A stretch of DNA of 64,000 nt from Eutypella sp. D-1 (lineage: Eukaryota > Ascomycota > Sordariomycetes > Xylariales > Diatrypaceae): assembly GCA_023313575.1 (NCBI GenBank), contig JAJTTP010000004.1, forward strand, positions 1,984,001-2,048,000, read 5' to 3'. The notes below the pieces were generated by a model. That model did not search any database and was not told the DNA's origin. It was given only the letters and a program-made list of their open reading frames with translations. The translations under genes and the position numbers were made by a program. Shown here piece by piece: positions 12,258 through 24,700 of this stretch; the first letter of the stretch is position 1; each line of letters opens with the position of its first letter.

Positions 12258-12359
12258 CTTTTTCTTCTCTTTTTTCTTCTCTTTTTTCTTCTCTTTTTTC
12301 TTCTCTTTTTTCTTCTCTTTTTTCTTCTCTTTTTTCTTCTCTTTTTTCTTCTCTTTTTC
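12258..12359. repeat. 12-bp polypyrimidine minisatellite upstream of pps1
   Basis: About eight head-to-tail copies of TTTTTTCTTCTC run on the plus strand. Seen from pps1 this is a polypurine GAGAAGAAAAAA array lying roughly 30-130 bp upstream of the start codon, so it is probably in the 5' UTR or core promoter. The pure purine/pyrimidine split is the type of sequence able to form triplex DNA. Confidence 0.9.
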
Positions 12360-13745
12360 TACCCTAGCTTTCTTTTGGCTGTCCAGATGTCGCGTGTCAC
12401 AATCTTGGACAAATAAACGATATTGCGTGAGACGGCGACGGAAGTGCGTCTAGCTGTCTGTCTCTGGATTAAAAGAGAGGTAATATCCCCAGCTATAACA
12501 AGCTAGATGCCGGCGTTCCCAGGTGGACGCGATTCAGTTATGTCATCTGGATCAACACCCGCTAACTGATCGCCTAATCAGCCTAGGGTAGCCAACTAAA
12601 CTCCGCTAGTTCACCTAACTCACGACGGATATGTCGTTGTGGGCGGCTATGGTGAAGCCCGATTGCGGGGAAGTTTGGCAAGGGGCCAATGAAGAGACAG
12701 GGGTGGCTAAAATCGGCGATATAGAGTTTATAAAGTCGACGGATACCCTTCTCTTTCTATCTTATAAAGAAATACCATGTAAGATAATAACAATTGGCGT
12801 CTGAGTGTGACTATATAAGTAATCGTCAGAGGAAAAAAAAAGTACCCCCACGACTTCAGGAATAGATAAGTGAATTACAATGCCGATCTTAGGTTTTGTT
12901 GTCCTGTGTCTTTGTGTGCCCGTGTATACGTGGGAGGAGGGTAGGAAGTTGTTTTTGTCACCTTGGAAATTAGGACGAAGAAGGGGGAGAAAGAGAAAAG
13001 GAAGATGGGTTAAGAATGTTCTGCTCTGGGAGGAAAGTTGTGTAAGGAACACAAGCAACAAACAACAGCCAAGAGAGGAGGGTAGTAGAATAGAAGAGCC
13101 ATGTTGTAGAGGAGGGGGGGTATACATGCCAGCATGCCTGCGTAGCTACAATCATTATCATACCTGGATATGTTTCACTCACTTGTGGCGTTGAAGCTGA
13201 TTGGAGTTACAGCCTTATCGCCCAGAACGGACCCCTGTTGCGCCCAGTGACAAGCGGCGGCAGATAAGACACAAGAGATCGGTCGGTCGGTGGGTTTTTG
13301 GGGGTGCGAATTCTGAAGGTGGCGGTTCGAGTGGACGATAGACGTTTATATAAAAGATCTCGTGGGTTCTCGCCGGTCGATTGATGAGTATGAGTTAAGT
13401 AAATATCAAGCAAGTACGGCTGTCCCGAGCATGTTAAGACAGCCCGTGAAGAATACTTAGTAGTTAGCCTAACGTGGCAGTACTCTGGATATCTGTTGGT
13501 ATTGATTGTGCATATGTGTTGCCCTCTAGAGCTCTAGACTAGGTCCGACGAGCGAGCGAGCGAACGAACGAACGAACGACGGGGTACCAAGTGTTTCTTA
13601 TGAAAAAATACCCGATATTTCCAGCCAAGCGCTACTACCGTATGCTAGTGAAATACTGGATGATCTGCAGCATTTCGAGACAGACCCCAAATGTGTCAGT
13701 GTGTATGGCCTTCACATCCGCAAAGCCCGCTACCCTCTTCCTATT

Positions 13746-13769
13746 TCTCTCTCTCTCTCTCTCTCTCTT
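13746..13769. repeat. (CT)n microsatellite
   Basis: Uninterrupted CT dinucleotide run of about 11-12 units in non-coding DNA. Confidence 0.9.
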
Positions 13770-15351
13770 CCCTTCTCAGACTGTTCCCCTCTACCTCTCG
13801 CTCAGTCTGTCTCTGCAGTAATACTACTTTCGCATGCGCAAGGGCATGAGGGCTAGGCTAGGCCAAGGCTAAGACGCAAACACAGATTACAGTACGGACT
13901 GTTCGGATCCTCGATTAATGACCTGGCCTGGCTGGCGGCGGCTTGGGGAGCATCTCAATTAGATCAGATATGGGCCCGGTGTCGATCAATCCGGCACTAC
14001 TACGACATAGAGCATACTACTTTGTTTTAAGCCCGTCTGCTTGTCGACGGGGATCGCAGGGCCGCCCCAGGGTTATACATGACCGTTCGGCTGCAGGCAG
14101 GGGGGGGAGGGGAGTGGGGTTTGTGGTTTGTGGTTTATGTCACTATAGATGCGTGAACAACAACTGAACTCAAAGGAAATGCCACTCCCCCGACTCCAGA
14201 GTATGTAGACAAAGAGATCGAGCTAATAAGATCTGAGGGATGTCTGGGGCGAGTAGACGACGAGATAACGACGTTAGGCGGGCGACCCTTGCCATTCAAA
14301 GGGGCCCTCCTGACACCTCGACTGCTTCTTTCTCATCCACCTCGTCCAGAGAGAGCACTGGAAAAGCAGAAAGCGTGACATCGTCGACTATAGAATATCA
14401 GTACCTCATATGCAGCGTGCGTTGCTAAAGCGACGCCTCATCGGTCGTGATAGGTCATTATCAAATGTCCCCAAGATAAACGAGATGCATAAGAGACAGA
14501 GAGTGGAGGGGGGAAAGCGCAGTTGCGCGGTCGCGCACTCTAGGCACTTTAGTTAGGTGGAGTCCTGACAGACAAGGGTCCCCGGTGCATCCATCCATCT
14601 CCGACGATCCATCCCTAACTATATGTATACTTATGTTATTGTGTGTGTGTGTGGTGTGTGTGCTGTGTGCTAAGTAAGATATGGCACGCGATGGCAATAT
14701 CAGTGTTGCATGGGCTTGCCAACTTGAGTAATTTAAATTGTCGAAAGCCCCTGGTTCTTGCGAAGTTGTTTCAGCGTTTGAGATTTGATGTTTGGAATGT
14801 TATTGCGCTGCATGGAGGGAGACGCCCGAGAGAAATAGAAATATCAATCATATATAACTACCGTAACTACCTTGGGGCAGTGGCAACAATGAGATCTTTT
14901 ACCCCGGAGTGATGCGCTTACCACCTGCGCTTACCACCTGCCACCCAAATGCGCCGGACGATGCATCGCGCGATTCATTGACGGTTTCCTCATTCGTCCG
15001 TTACCTGCATTGACCTCCAACCCCCCGGTTATAGGGCCACCGGGGATTGGGACTGGGACTGGAACTGGGAGTTTTTTGAGGGGGTGGAGGATTTTTGGAG
15101 GGCTTACAAGCAAGCTTACATACAACACACACATATAACCCACCCTGTTAACATCGAACGGAGACAACCGCATACGTAAGTAGGGTAGCAATGACGACGT
15201 TTGCAGATGGGACCCTGAGGGGGGAGATTCTGGGGGATCAAGATCCAAGGGAATTGTTGCGACGTTGAAAAGAAAAGATGATGATGATGTTGAGGATGAT
15301 GATATGATATGGACTTGATACAGTTAATACCCAATGGCCCCCATCACATCT

Positions 15352-15395
15352 GCACATACATACATACCTACACACATACACACACACACACACAT
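15352..15395. repeat. Compound (CATA)n/(CA)n microsatellite
   Basis: A run of CATA tetramers grades into CA dinucleotides in non-coding DNA. Confidence 0.88.
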
Positions 15396-16345
15396 AAAAC
15401 TATATGTTTCAGAAAGATCGCTAGCTGCGAAGGGATTCGCCACTTGGGTGTCGAGTTCTGCTTTCTTTTTGTCGTGCTCGTGCTACAAATACATGCCATA
15501 CTACCTTACCACCTTGGCTACACTTGGCCGCCGCCCTGGCAAGCCTGGATGCCTGGATGCCAATCGATTGGCGATGTACTCCCCGTAACGCAACGTCGCT
15601 GCTGCTGCTGCACTACGATTACAATATCTACATATGGATGGATAGTGTGCTCTAGGGGAATGAATTAGACGTGCATCCGGGGAAGAAAATGCAGGATGAC
15701 CCTTGTTCGAATGGCGCTTAGTTAGCCCCTTCCATTCACACCAAGTCCGTCCAAGCCTCCCCTCTAATAGTTTAGTACAGACATTGACATGTAACCCTCC
15801 TTGCCTCCCGAGGTCTGGTTCGTTCCTCCTCACATTAGTCACATCTACTACGCCAGCCAGATATCTACATGTATGCAGAGTAGGGAATCGGAAACTTGGA
15901 ACGGATATCGGATGTCGCGATTTACAGCAGTAGCACGTTGTCGATATACCCTCAGCGGCTCGGCCCCAGTCGACTCTGACTCTCGATCAAGTCAATATAA
16001 AAATGCCTTCTGATAACCTGTTTACTTTAATCCTTGCTAATATGCTAGATGCACTAGTAGCCCTACCTACCTACCTCTTTTAATTACCTATAAGTAAGTA
16101 GATATATCGTGACAAGGTCGACATGGTAAGTGCCGCGTAGTGGAAGCTAGTTAGAATGGACTTTTCGGTTTAAATATGCGGCTACCTGCGGCAACCTTGA
16201 CAATGCCGCTGCCGCAAATACCGGTGAAATGAAGGGGAGAGGAGAGGATGTGAAGGTGATTTCAATGGGATTGTGTGGCCTCAACATTAATTTCACGAGC
16301 TGCTGCGGCAACCTCCCTTTTTCTCAGCAGCGGGCCGGTAACGGA

Positions 16346-16384
16346 CATACATATATATATATATATATGTATGTATGTATGTAC
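16346..16384. repeat. Compound (TA)n/(TATG)n microsatellite
   Basis: CATACATA, then about ten TA units, then about five TATG units, ending close to a TTAGGTAAG motif. Non-coding. Confidence 0.9.
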
Positions 16385-17695
16385 TTAGGTAAGTATGTAG
16401 AGAAAAGGAGGTCGGAGCTTGAACCAAAAGGATTATCTAAATGGATTATCTAGAACACGGGTAGTTACTGGTTTTCTCCGGAGGACGAGCTGTAAGTTAG
16501 CTACCTAGGTAGTATGTGCTTAGGTAGGACGACATGTCAGGCACGTCGCTAAAGCCGGGCCTTTGATAAGCCGCGTCGCATTTTACAAATATGAGTGCGA
16601 CGCTGAAGAGTTTTGCTGCATCCCCGCCTCGCCTCGGTGGTTTGTGATAGGGGGAATAGTTCACGGCGAAAAGAAGAGGAAAGTCAGATTAGGTGAGTGA
16701 TAGGTACAGAGTTATAAAGGGATTTGCTATTCGTAGGTTCTGTACAATAGCAAATATCATGGGAGTGGTTAAAGCGCATACTGCTTCCCGAGGTCATTAA
16801 GAAAAGACTTATATATAAAAGCAGCATCTACGGATATCCCATTGTCCCGATGATGCATTTAAGACCTCAGGGACGACATATTAAGGAATAGGTAGCTACC
16901 TAACTCTGAGTGGGAGGCAGTACATAGTTGTACTAATGATTGATTACTTAAACCTCACCTGGACAGTCTGGACAGTCTAGACAGTCCTAGGCTCAGGGCT
17001 TACAAGTGACAGAAGTTGCCTGGCAGCTCAGCTGAGCGGACCACTTCCTCCCAGCTGGAGAGCGCTAAACCCCCAACGGCATATCTGCGACCTGTGGACC
17101 CCACGTCATAGCAGCCCCGTTTAGTACCGACATGACCGACACTCTCACATGCTACTTTACTATGGAACCTTAAAAGTTTGGAAGTATAATGCATACCTGG
17201 GACTTACATAAAAGTACTTCCTAACTGCTTCCTAACTGCCAACATCTCTCAAAACTCTACACCGTTCCCATACATAAAAAGTAAATGTAGATATGATCAA
17301 AGAACATTCTACAGGAAAACCGTTGGACTTCACAACTGAACCGGATCGGACGTAAATGAACGAATTTCCGATCCCAATAACTATGTGCGAAATCTAAGTT
17401 GGTTGAGTTGATATGAATACTAGGCAGCCAATCTTTCTAATTACAAGTTTGCCAGCCTGCCCGCCTGTTTGTCTGCCTGCCAGTGTGTCTCAACTGAACG
17501 GAACGCCTCATTCTTCAATGCATAACGATAGTGTGCGATAGACAGACAGAGAAACAGACACACAACTGGTCATGTTTTCAAGTCGATGCCTGACTTTATC
17601 CCCTGACTTTATGACCTTTGTCGCGTTTCCATCATCATAACCGCTTTTTCGTGATCCTCTCTACATGATCCCTACCTAGACCCTCCAGCCAGTCT

Positions 17696-20600
17696 ATGAC
17701 AGTATCCACGATCCACGATCCGCGAACCATGAATCAATACTATTTCGGGGAAGCCCCGAAACCTCATAGTCTAGGGCCTCAATGCCGTCTAGCTCCCGTG
17801 AAGCCGCCATTCCCTCCCTCCGAAATCGATCATGTGCCTCCCATAAAAGTTCAATACTTCTACGCGTCCCCGATCCCCATCGATGAACCCCTCTCCGCCT
17901 CCACCGCCGCTCCTCCACCCGATTCTAGTAGAACTTCCAGAGGGAGCCTCCAACCCTTCTCTCAGGGTGACAACAACGCCTTGGAAAGAGCATGGTTAGG
18001 CCTCGCCTCGGCTCAATATCGCCGGAATCATCATCATGCTCGACGCGCCCGGAGTCGGAGTCCCAGTCCTTCCTTGGCAAAGGAGAATGCCGAAAAGGTT
18101 GCTGTCATTGTTCACGATCTGGCTGCGAAGCATGCCGAAAAACATACTCGTGAGGGCCCCGCACGCGAGATGATGATGCAAACTTCCGCCGACCCTTTGG
18201 ATCCCATGTTGGCTCAGGATACCATTGTATCACTATGCTGTCGCGATCTGCTTCCCGATGTCACAAACGCTCTCCGCACTTCCTTCTGTGCTGTTGCCCG
18301 AAGACATAAAAAGTTCCTCGACCGGGAGAAGGTCGCTCAGGATGTCATGGCCGAGATGTCCACTCTACGTGTAGATTCTACCGCCTCCGTTGTTGGGCAG
18401 GAGACCCCTGAAATGCCAGCACTCCAAGAACAAGCGGCAAGGTCGCGTTTCCAGTCCAGCGCGCGCACCTCCATGTGTGAGACGACAGGTGACGACATGC
18501 CCACTCTTGCCCGGTCCTCCCTCCCCGACGCCGGCATCTCAGGTAAGCCTTTCGTAAGAGTAGGCACTCCGGAATCGCCCATCTTCTCCCCGCCATCCTC
18601 CCTCCCGAGGCCTACTACGTCTAGCGTATCTAGCAAACCCCATAGATTCTCTGTGGCAGAAGAGAAGCGGACCGATACCATGGACTCACTCCGCACCTCA
18701 ACTTCGAGCCATGAAGAGCCTCTATCCTCTGACTCCGTGGACGTTCCCGTCGGCGTATCTAGGCTGCACAAAGTCTCTCTCCCTAGCTTACAGATGAAAC
18801 CGATTTACTGGTCACCAGTTAATGACGTTGTCACTGTTTTGAGGGCTACTTGGTTCTATAGGTAAGACGCGGCCTTTTTTCTCTTTTTCTCCTTTTTTAC
18901 TTCTCGAAATGCGATTGCGGGTGCGGGTTTACTAACCTCAGGGGCTGAATAGAGACGACATGCGGCCAGTAGACCCGGCCGTCGCTAATCAGCTAGAAGC
19001 TGGTTACCAGGAGCTCAAGCCACACACAGAGACCTGGGGTGATGAGTTGAGATCCGCAATAGATGTAGGACCGTTAGGGGAGGAAAAGGTGTCGCATCCG
19101 TTGTGGCCGAAGGAGCCCAAGACTCCGAATAAAAGGACGCCAGAAAGCGCCGAACCTTCAATATCCAGCAACCCTTTCTGCGCCGCGCGTTGCTTTCGAG
19201 GCGAAGCGGCTGCCGAGGGGACATTAGTGCCCGTCTCCGATGATGATGATGACCCAAACACAGCGTCCGCTACCAAGAAATTCGAGCATTATCATGTCAT
19301 ATACAAGGACGGCGCCACGGCCTTCCTCCTCAAGCCTAGCTTGAAACCTTCGGCGTACTACGGTAGAAGGCCAGTCGCGAAGATATGCAAAGGCCTTACC
19401 ATCGGTATTCCTGTTGTGCGGGGCTTCGACTATGATGCCTGGATGAAGAAGCACCAGAAGCGGCAAACTCAGCAGCAGTATTATCAGCAACGCGAACTGG
19501 CTCGTGAGAACGGTAGCCAGCAACCTGGACGGGGATCTTGCCCGGCCTGCGAGGCCGAGAAATCACGCAATCAAGCCACAGACCTGGTTTTGGTCGTCCA
19601 TGGTATCGGCCAGAAGTTGGCAGAACGTGTCGAGACGTACCACTTCACTCACGCAGTGAACACTTTCCGGCGTGCCATTAACCTAGAGCTTCGGAGCGAA
19701 GCCGTCAGGCCTGTACTACGGGAAGGTCAAAACAACGTCATGGTACTCCCAATAAATTGGAGACAGAATCTGTCGTTCGAGGAAGGCGGCCCGATGAAGG
19801 AAGAGGATAAAGACAACTACACCCCCAAGGGGTTCGGTCTCAAGGACATCGAGCCTAAGACTATCCCGGCCGTCCGCAGCATGATCTCAGACGTCATGTT
19901 CGACATCCCCTTCTACATGTCCCGCCACAAGCCGAAGATGGTGGCAGCAATGGTTAGTGAAGCGAATCGGGTCTACCGGCTCTGGTGTCAGAACAACCCC
20001 GGCTTCATGGAGAAGGGGAGAGTCCACGTGATTGGGCATTCACTTGGGAGCGTCATGGCAATGGAGGTGCTGTCGAGGCAGCCGACCCTGCCGCCTCCGC
20101 TGCAGCTGGAAAAGCCCATGCGGCTTGACCATTTCGAGTTCGATACGAAGAACCTCTTCGTGCTGGGCAGCCCGTCGGCCTTCTTCCTGCTCCTCGAGAG
20201 AGGCGCCCTGATCCCCCGGAGAGGCCGCTTAAAACCGGGAGCCGAACCGGCCGACACCGTGTCGCCGAGCATAGTCGGGAATGCAGGCTCGTTCGGTTGC
20301 ATTGCTGTGGACAACATCTACAACGTCCTAGCACGCGAAGATGCCGTTGCCTACCTGCTGAACGGGACCATAGATCCGGCGTACGCGGCGAGCCTGAAAA
20401 CGGCATACGTCCCGAGCGCGACGACCTCCTTCCTACAGTCCATGGGGAACGCGGTGATGAGCATCGTTCCGGGAGTGTCGTCGTCGCCGTCGTCGCAGTA
20501 CGGCTCGGCAGGCGCGGCGCTGCCCCGGCCGCCGACGATCCGGCTGCCCTCGCAGCTGGAGCTGGAGGTGCACGACTTCACGCGCGAGGAGGTGGCGGAG

Positions 20601-20840
20601 AAGAAGGCGTTCCTGCTCAACGACAACGGGCAGATCGACTACTTCCTGCAGTCCGGCGGCGGGCCCCTCGAGCTCCAGTACCTCAACATGCTCAGCGCCC
20701 ACACCAGCTACTGGGCCAACCACGACCTCATCCGCATGCTCTGCACCGAGATAGGCAGGACCCCCGGCAAGGCTAACACCATGCCCGCCATGCGCGCTGT
20801 CAAAGCTACCAAGCGCACTCTCCCCATGAAACTTAGTTAG
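17696..20840 (+). CDS. DDHD-domain phospholipase (PA-PLA1 type)
   Basis: Two exons, 17696-18861 and 18953-20840, joined over a 91-bp intron (GTAAGA...AATAG, branch ACTAACC), give up to 1017 aa. An in-frame ATG at 17729 (MNQYYFGEAP) is an equally plausible start. The first 400 residues are mostly disordered and rich in Ser, Pro and Thr. The lipase core shows DLVLVVHGIGQ (about 599-609) and the nucleophile elbow GHSLGS (750-755). It ends in a DDHD domain (about 780-1000) with VLGSPSAFFLL, REDAVAYLLN and HTSYWANHDLIRML. The family hydrolyses phosphatidic acid and related phospholipids at Golgi, ER or mitochondrial membranes; exact substrate and location cannot be read here. No signal peptide is seen. 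Synonymous codon use changes sharply in the last 400 bp. Confidence 0.93.
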
Positions 20841-23390
20841 CCACGGAAGCATCATAAGCATCATAAGCATCATCGGCATCCCGCCCACTCTTGGGTCATG
20901 TAATCATCTCGAGCGGTCATCTTGTTGTTGTCTTGTTGTTTGGTGTTGTCCGGCGCATTGTAGTAACTTAGTTACTTAGACCCACCGCCCCCTTTTGCCT
21001 TATCAGCGTGCTTATTTTAGAACGAGCGAATACAATACCCACCCATTGCATCTTGGAATGTCTTTTCTTTTGAACTTCTTGGCTTTTTTCTCTTTTCTCG
21101 AAGAGGCTCACTAGGCGGAGCAGATGTGACTTTGTTTGATAAGAGATGGCTGGGCTCCTCCTAGCCCGTGTTTGTCCCTAACTGCTGACTTAAAAACCCC
21201 TGCGCCGTGACGCGATGCTTGATCGTCTGAGTCTTTGGCATGGCATGCTAACACCGACCCTTGATGCTGCCTCTCCCTCTTGTAAGGACATCCCCCCGTG
21301 CCGTACGAATAGAAAACGAGAGAAGGCCCCCAACCAAAACGCGCTGCGCTCCCCATCACCGCATACGAGGGATACATCCCCCATACGGCGCCAGGGACCC
21401 ATCCCACAACGACGACGTGCAGTTAGTGACCCTCGCTGGTTGGTTATACGCTATGTATGTATGTATGTATGCTTATACGCTTGCTTATACGGGCCGCGCG
21501 TTGTTGGCAAATAACTACCTGTGTAAAACGTAACGTTGGTGGTGCCTCGCTGAGCCCGCAGCTAACATACATCCCAGGCAAGGCCCAGGCCAGGCTCCGA
21601 GGACGGGAAATAGGTAGCAAGGAGACGAGACGTAGATTTCTTGATGCCATTCCTGGGTCTGGTGTTTCATATGTCCAACAACCCCCAACACCAGCTTCAC
21701 TGGCTGGCTGGTAGGTACAAGGTAGTTAGTCGGTTAGTTAGATCTCGAGATGCAAGTTTCGCATCGCATACTTTGCCGCTGTTGGTCTTCGTAGCGTGAT
21801 ATTCGTGGTTCCGTGGTTGGTTGGTTACATGGCTACTGGCCGAGACAGGGGGCTGAGCGAAACTGTCTACGTCCTATGATCATGATCATCATTATCGTCT
21901 GCAGAGCGCATACGCATGCATGGGGGGCGCGTTCGTAGTTGGTTCGGCATGGGCGGGTGAACTAACAGGATACACGAGGTCTTGGCCTCGTCTTACAAAT
22001 ATATCGTTGCGTCCGTCGCTCAGGTTTTGAGGTTGGTAATCGGGGAGCAAGGCTTGGTGGCTGTGTCCAAAAGTACACAGGAAGGTCCTCTCGCCGTCCT
22101 GTATATGGTGCATGTATGTACGCCTGAGGTAGGCATGGATATGTAAATCTGCGTTGGCGGGCTATGTGCTGTCTTACCGTCACACATCGGGAGCGGCACC
22201 AGTGGCATCTTTAACTTTGGTTGAGTACCTAGGGGACGACGATTAATGAAAATTCTTCAGACTTGATAATATATCTCCACCGACCGGTTACGTCCATATC
22301 GGCACAGTGAGTCGGTCTTGTTCTCGCCAGGCTTGCTTCACGACGGTGGTTTGTGGCACGTACTCGTACAGACGGTTGTGAATTCCATACTTCTAGGTTC
22401 CTGCTCATCCCCATCTTCGTCGTCAACGTAAACTCGCCTAACAGCGGCCCCCCCCCCCCCACTCGTAATTCTACCGAGCTTCAAGAACGCCGCCTCAGTC
22501 GACGGGTGCATTTACATTCTTGCGCAGTTCGCCTACTCGGAGGGAACCACAATTCCCGTTATTATATTCCATAATCGTTTCAAAAATGACTGCTCGCCAA
22601 CTCACCTGTTCAACGGCAAAGCAGATGCCAGGAAGGGCCGGTCTCCTGCCTTAGGGATGTATAAGTCGCAGTCCCGTGAGCTATAGTTGTAGCGATATAT
22701 CCGTTCCTAGGGCCGTGCATGCATATACGCCCGCACACGCCATTTCAAACGGAACCGTGGATGCTTTATGATACCTTGGTAATCTGTTTATAAGTGATAG
22801 CAAGAAACTATCTAGGTAGACAAGATCCACCGCCATCACTATGTACACTAGCCTCTGGGAACTCCTGTACTGTTAATTCGAATAAGCAAGCAAATATTTC
22901 AGGGCGTGTAATGAAAACTGTGATTACACACTACTTATTTATTTATTCTCCGTATTTTTTTGGTTATCAGTTGTCTAGATTTGATCATATTTTCCCTGGA
23001 AAGCCAAAGAGAGAGAGAGCCAAAAAAATCAGTGTCGTACGTATTTACATATCATCTGCTTTCTGCCAGGGACCTCCCAGGTAGTTCAACCAACGCTCTC
23101 CCCTACCCACTTGGATATCTTGGTGTCCGATAGAATACTAGAGGCCTCAAATGCGCCAAGACAAAAATCTCACCAATCAAACAGCAACATCTCGATTGCA
23201 GGCGCAGGGAGGTTCGCATATGATTCGTGTGTACTGTCTCGTAGAGTAGATTTTTATCGGATACATACCTCTCTATGCCACCACCTTATACTCGGCAATG
23301 CAGGATAGGCCAATCTCACTTGCGCGTGCAGGCAACAAGACGTATAACAGATAACAGCTTGGATCACAGATCACAGGACGCGACACAATC
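20841..23390. other. Gene-free 2.5-kb tract
   Basis: 3' flank of the DDHD gene (CATAAG repeats at 20850-20875) followed by non-coding DNA. It holds a (TATG)n run at 21452-21471, a 13-base C run at 22448-22460 and GATCATGATCATCAT near 21877. No coding frame with recognisable similarity is seen. Confidence 0.55.
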
Positions 23391-24700
23391 ATGTGCACGT
23401 GGGGCGTTTTCTGCGCGGCATGCGGCGTCGACGCGGACGGCTCTAACATATCTATTAGTCCCAGCAAGGGGTTAGCAGCATCGAGCGAACACCCTCCAGA
23501 TGCTGAGTGCTACGAGGAAGACTACGATCGACGTATCATACGTATCAACGATTTCTGTTGGTGGTGAGTGGATAGTCTCTTTGGTAGAGTGTAGCAGTGT
23601 AAAGGTGGTTGACCAGCAGTGCGATTACGTGCCACAGCAACAATTCTCGAATCCTCGGATCCCCGGTGGATAAGAACTCAAATAAGCCGGTCCCGTATGT
23701 AATTTTGCGCATCTCCTTAGGGTCTTCAAGACTGCGATCGGCTCTGGTCGTACTGACGGAGATGTTCGGGTGGGCCCGTCTATAGCCCAGCTTTCATCTG
23801 CGGCAATTGCTACTTCGAGAATGGCTCGGCCCATCTTTATGTTGGACCGCCACACGTTGAGAAGGTTCTCAATTTCCCAGGCAGCAACTCATGCTACGAT
23901 AGTGGCAAAGGCGTCGTGAGTATCTCCTCTCTTTCTCTCTCTCTTTGTTTCGCGATCTTACTTCTTGGCACGTTGACATCCCACAGGTCCGCATATTCCC
24001 ATTCCACATGTCGTGCCTCAAGATGCTGGCTTGGGTGCTTACGGGCGAAGCGCGGATTGAGTGCCTAGACCTTGACCGTCTATACAGCACGCTGTATTGG
24101 TTCCCGCAGTCCCGCAGTGCTCTGGATCTCGATTACGGCGTGCCCAGCCACATGAAAGAGCCGGTGTGGATTTGCAAGCCGGGATGGGAGCACCTCGTCA
24201 CGGACCCGCTGGTGCCGAACCGGTATAAAATACGGGATTACATCCGAGAAACCATAACCGCGGTCGGTGAAGGGGGATTTGACCTTATTTTGGGGAGGAG
24301 AGAGGAAACAAGCCTCGACGCCCGCGTCCGCTCCGATGCCTTGCGGACGCTACCCCCGGAGCTCCTGATCAAGATCTTTGAGTATCTCCCCGTGGAGAGC
24401 CTCAGTACCCTCGCCACCGCCTCATGGCAAGTCCACGCTTTCCTGCGTGGCAACGCCAGGTTCTGGAAAGCTTACGCCGGACGGAAATTCCCGTGGTTCA
24501 CGGAATTCCTGGAGCTCTTCGACCAAGAGGATGCAAGTGTCCTGGCGGGCAAGGCCCTCACCAAGGTGTGCCTCTGGGCGGACACTATCAGCGTGTCGAA
24601 AGAAGGGTTGAAGGCACAGCGGATGTGGATCGCGAACTGGCGCCGCATCTGGGGCGCTTGTGAGCAGATCGCTCCTCATTATGCGGCTGCAGATCCTTAA
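23391..24700 (+). CDS. F-box protein, 5' half unresolved or damaged
   Basis: The firm part is the last exon, 23987-24700. It carries an F-box, LRTLPPELLIKIFEYL, encoded from 24341, followed by a C-terminal region of about 90 residues. F-box proteins recruit substrates to SCF ubiquitin ligases through Skp1. A 71-bp intron (23916-23986, GTGAGT...CACAG) joins it to an exon reading CGNCYFENGSAHLYVGPPH and CYDSGKGV, as in fungal F-box proteins with a Cys-containing N-terminal segment and a PFHxxC block. A likely first exon starts at ATG 23391 (MCTWGVFCAACGVD) and ends at a GTGAGT donor at 23564. The stretch 23620-23770 does not connect these exons in one frame: either a small extra intron is missed, or a single-base loss near GGGCCCG (23771-23779) breaks the gene. 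Neighbours give no functional hint. Confidence 0.6.

Larger units (their letters stand above)
12360..17695. other. Gene-free 5.3-kb tract with microsatellites
   Basis: Between the divergent pps1 and DDHD-lipase genes I see no supportable gene. It holds a (GAGC)n(GAAC)n run (13549-13579), (CT)n at 13746-13769, (GT)n near 14640-14663 and a direct repeat of GCTTACCACCTGC near 14918-14945. Further on are (CATA)/(CA)n at 15352-15395, (TA)n(TATG)n at 16346-16384, a 9-bp triplet repeat of GGACAGTCT at 16960-16988, and scattered CTACCTA/TAGGTA motifs (16060, 16385, 16500, 16895). Confidence 0.6.

Noticed and set aside
11284..12416. Long open frames on the plus strand across the pps1 coding region
   Set aside because: They are antisense shadows of a GC-rich coding region. 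One reads through the minisatellite as FFFS repeats, and none resembles a known family.
13549..16384. Clusters of short repeats as a possible CRISPR or mobile element
   Set aside because: They are simple microsatellites with no spacers, no terminal inverted repeats and no transposase-like frame.
23695..23720. GTATGT...TTAG as an intron in the F-box gene
   Set aside because: At 26 bp it is too short for a fungal spliceosomal intron; all others here are 48 bp or longer.
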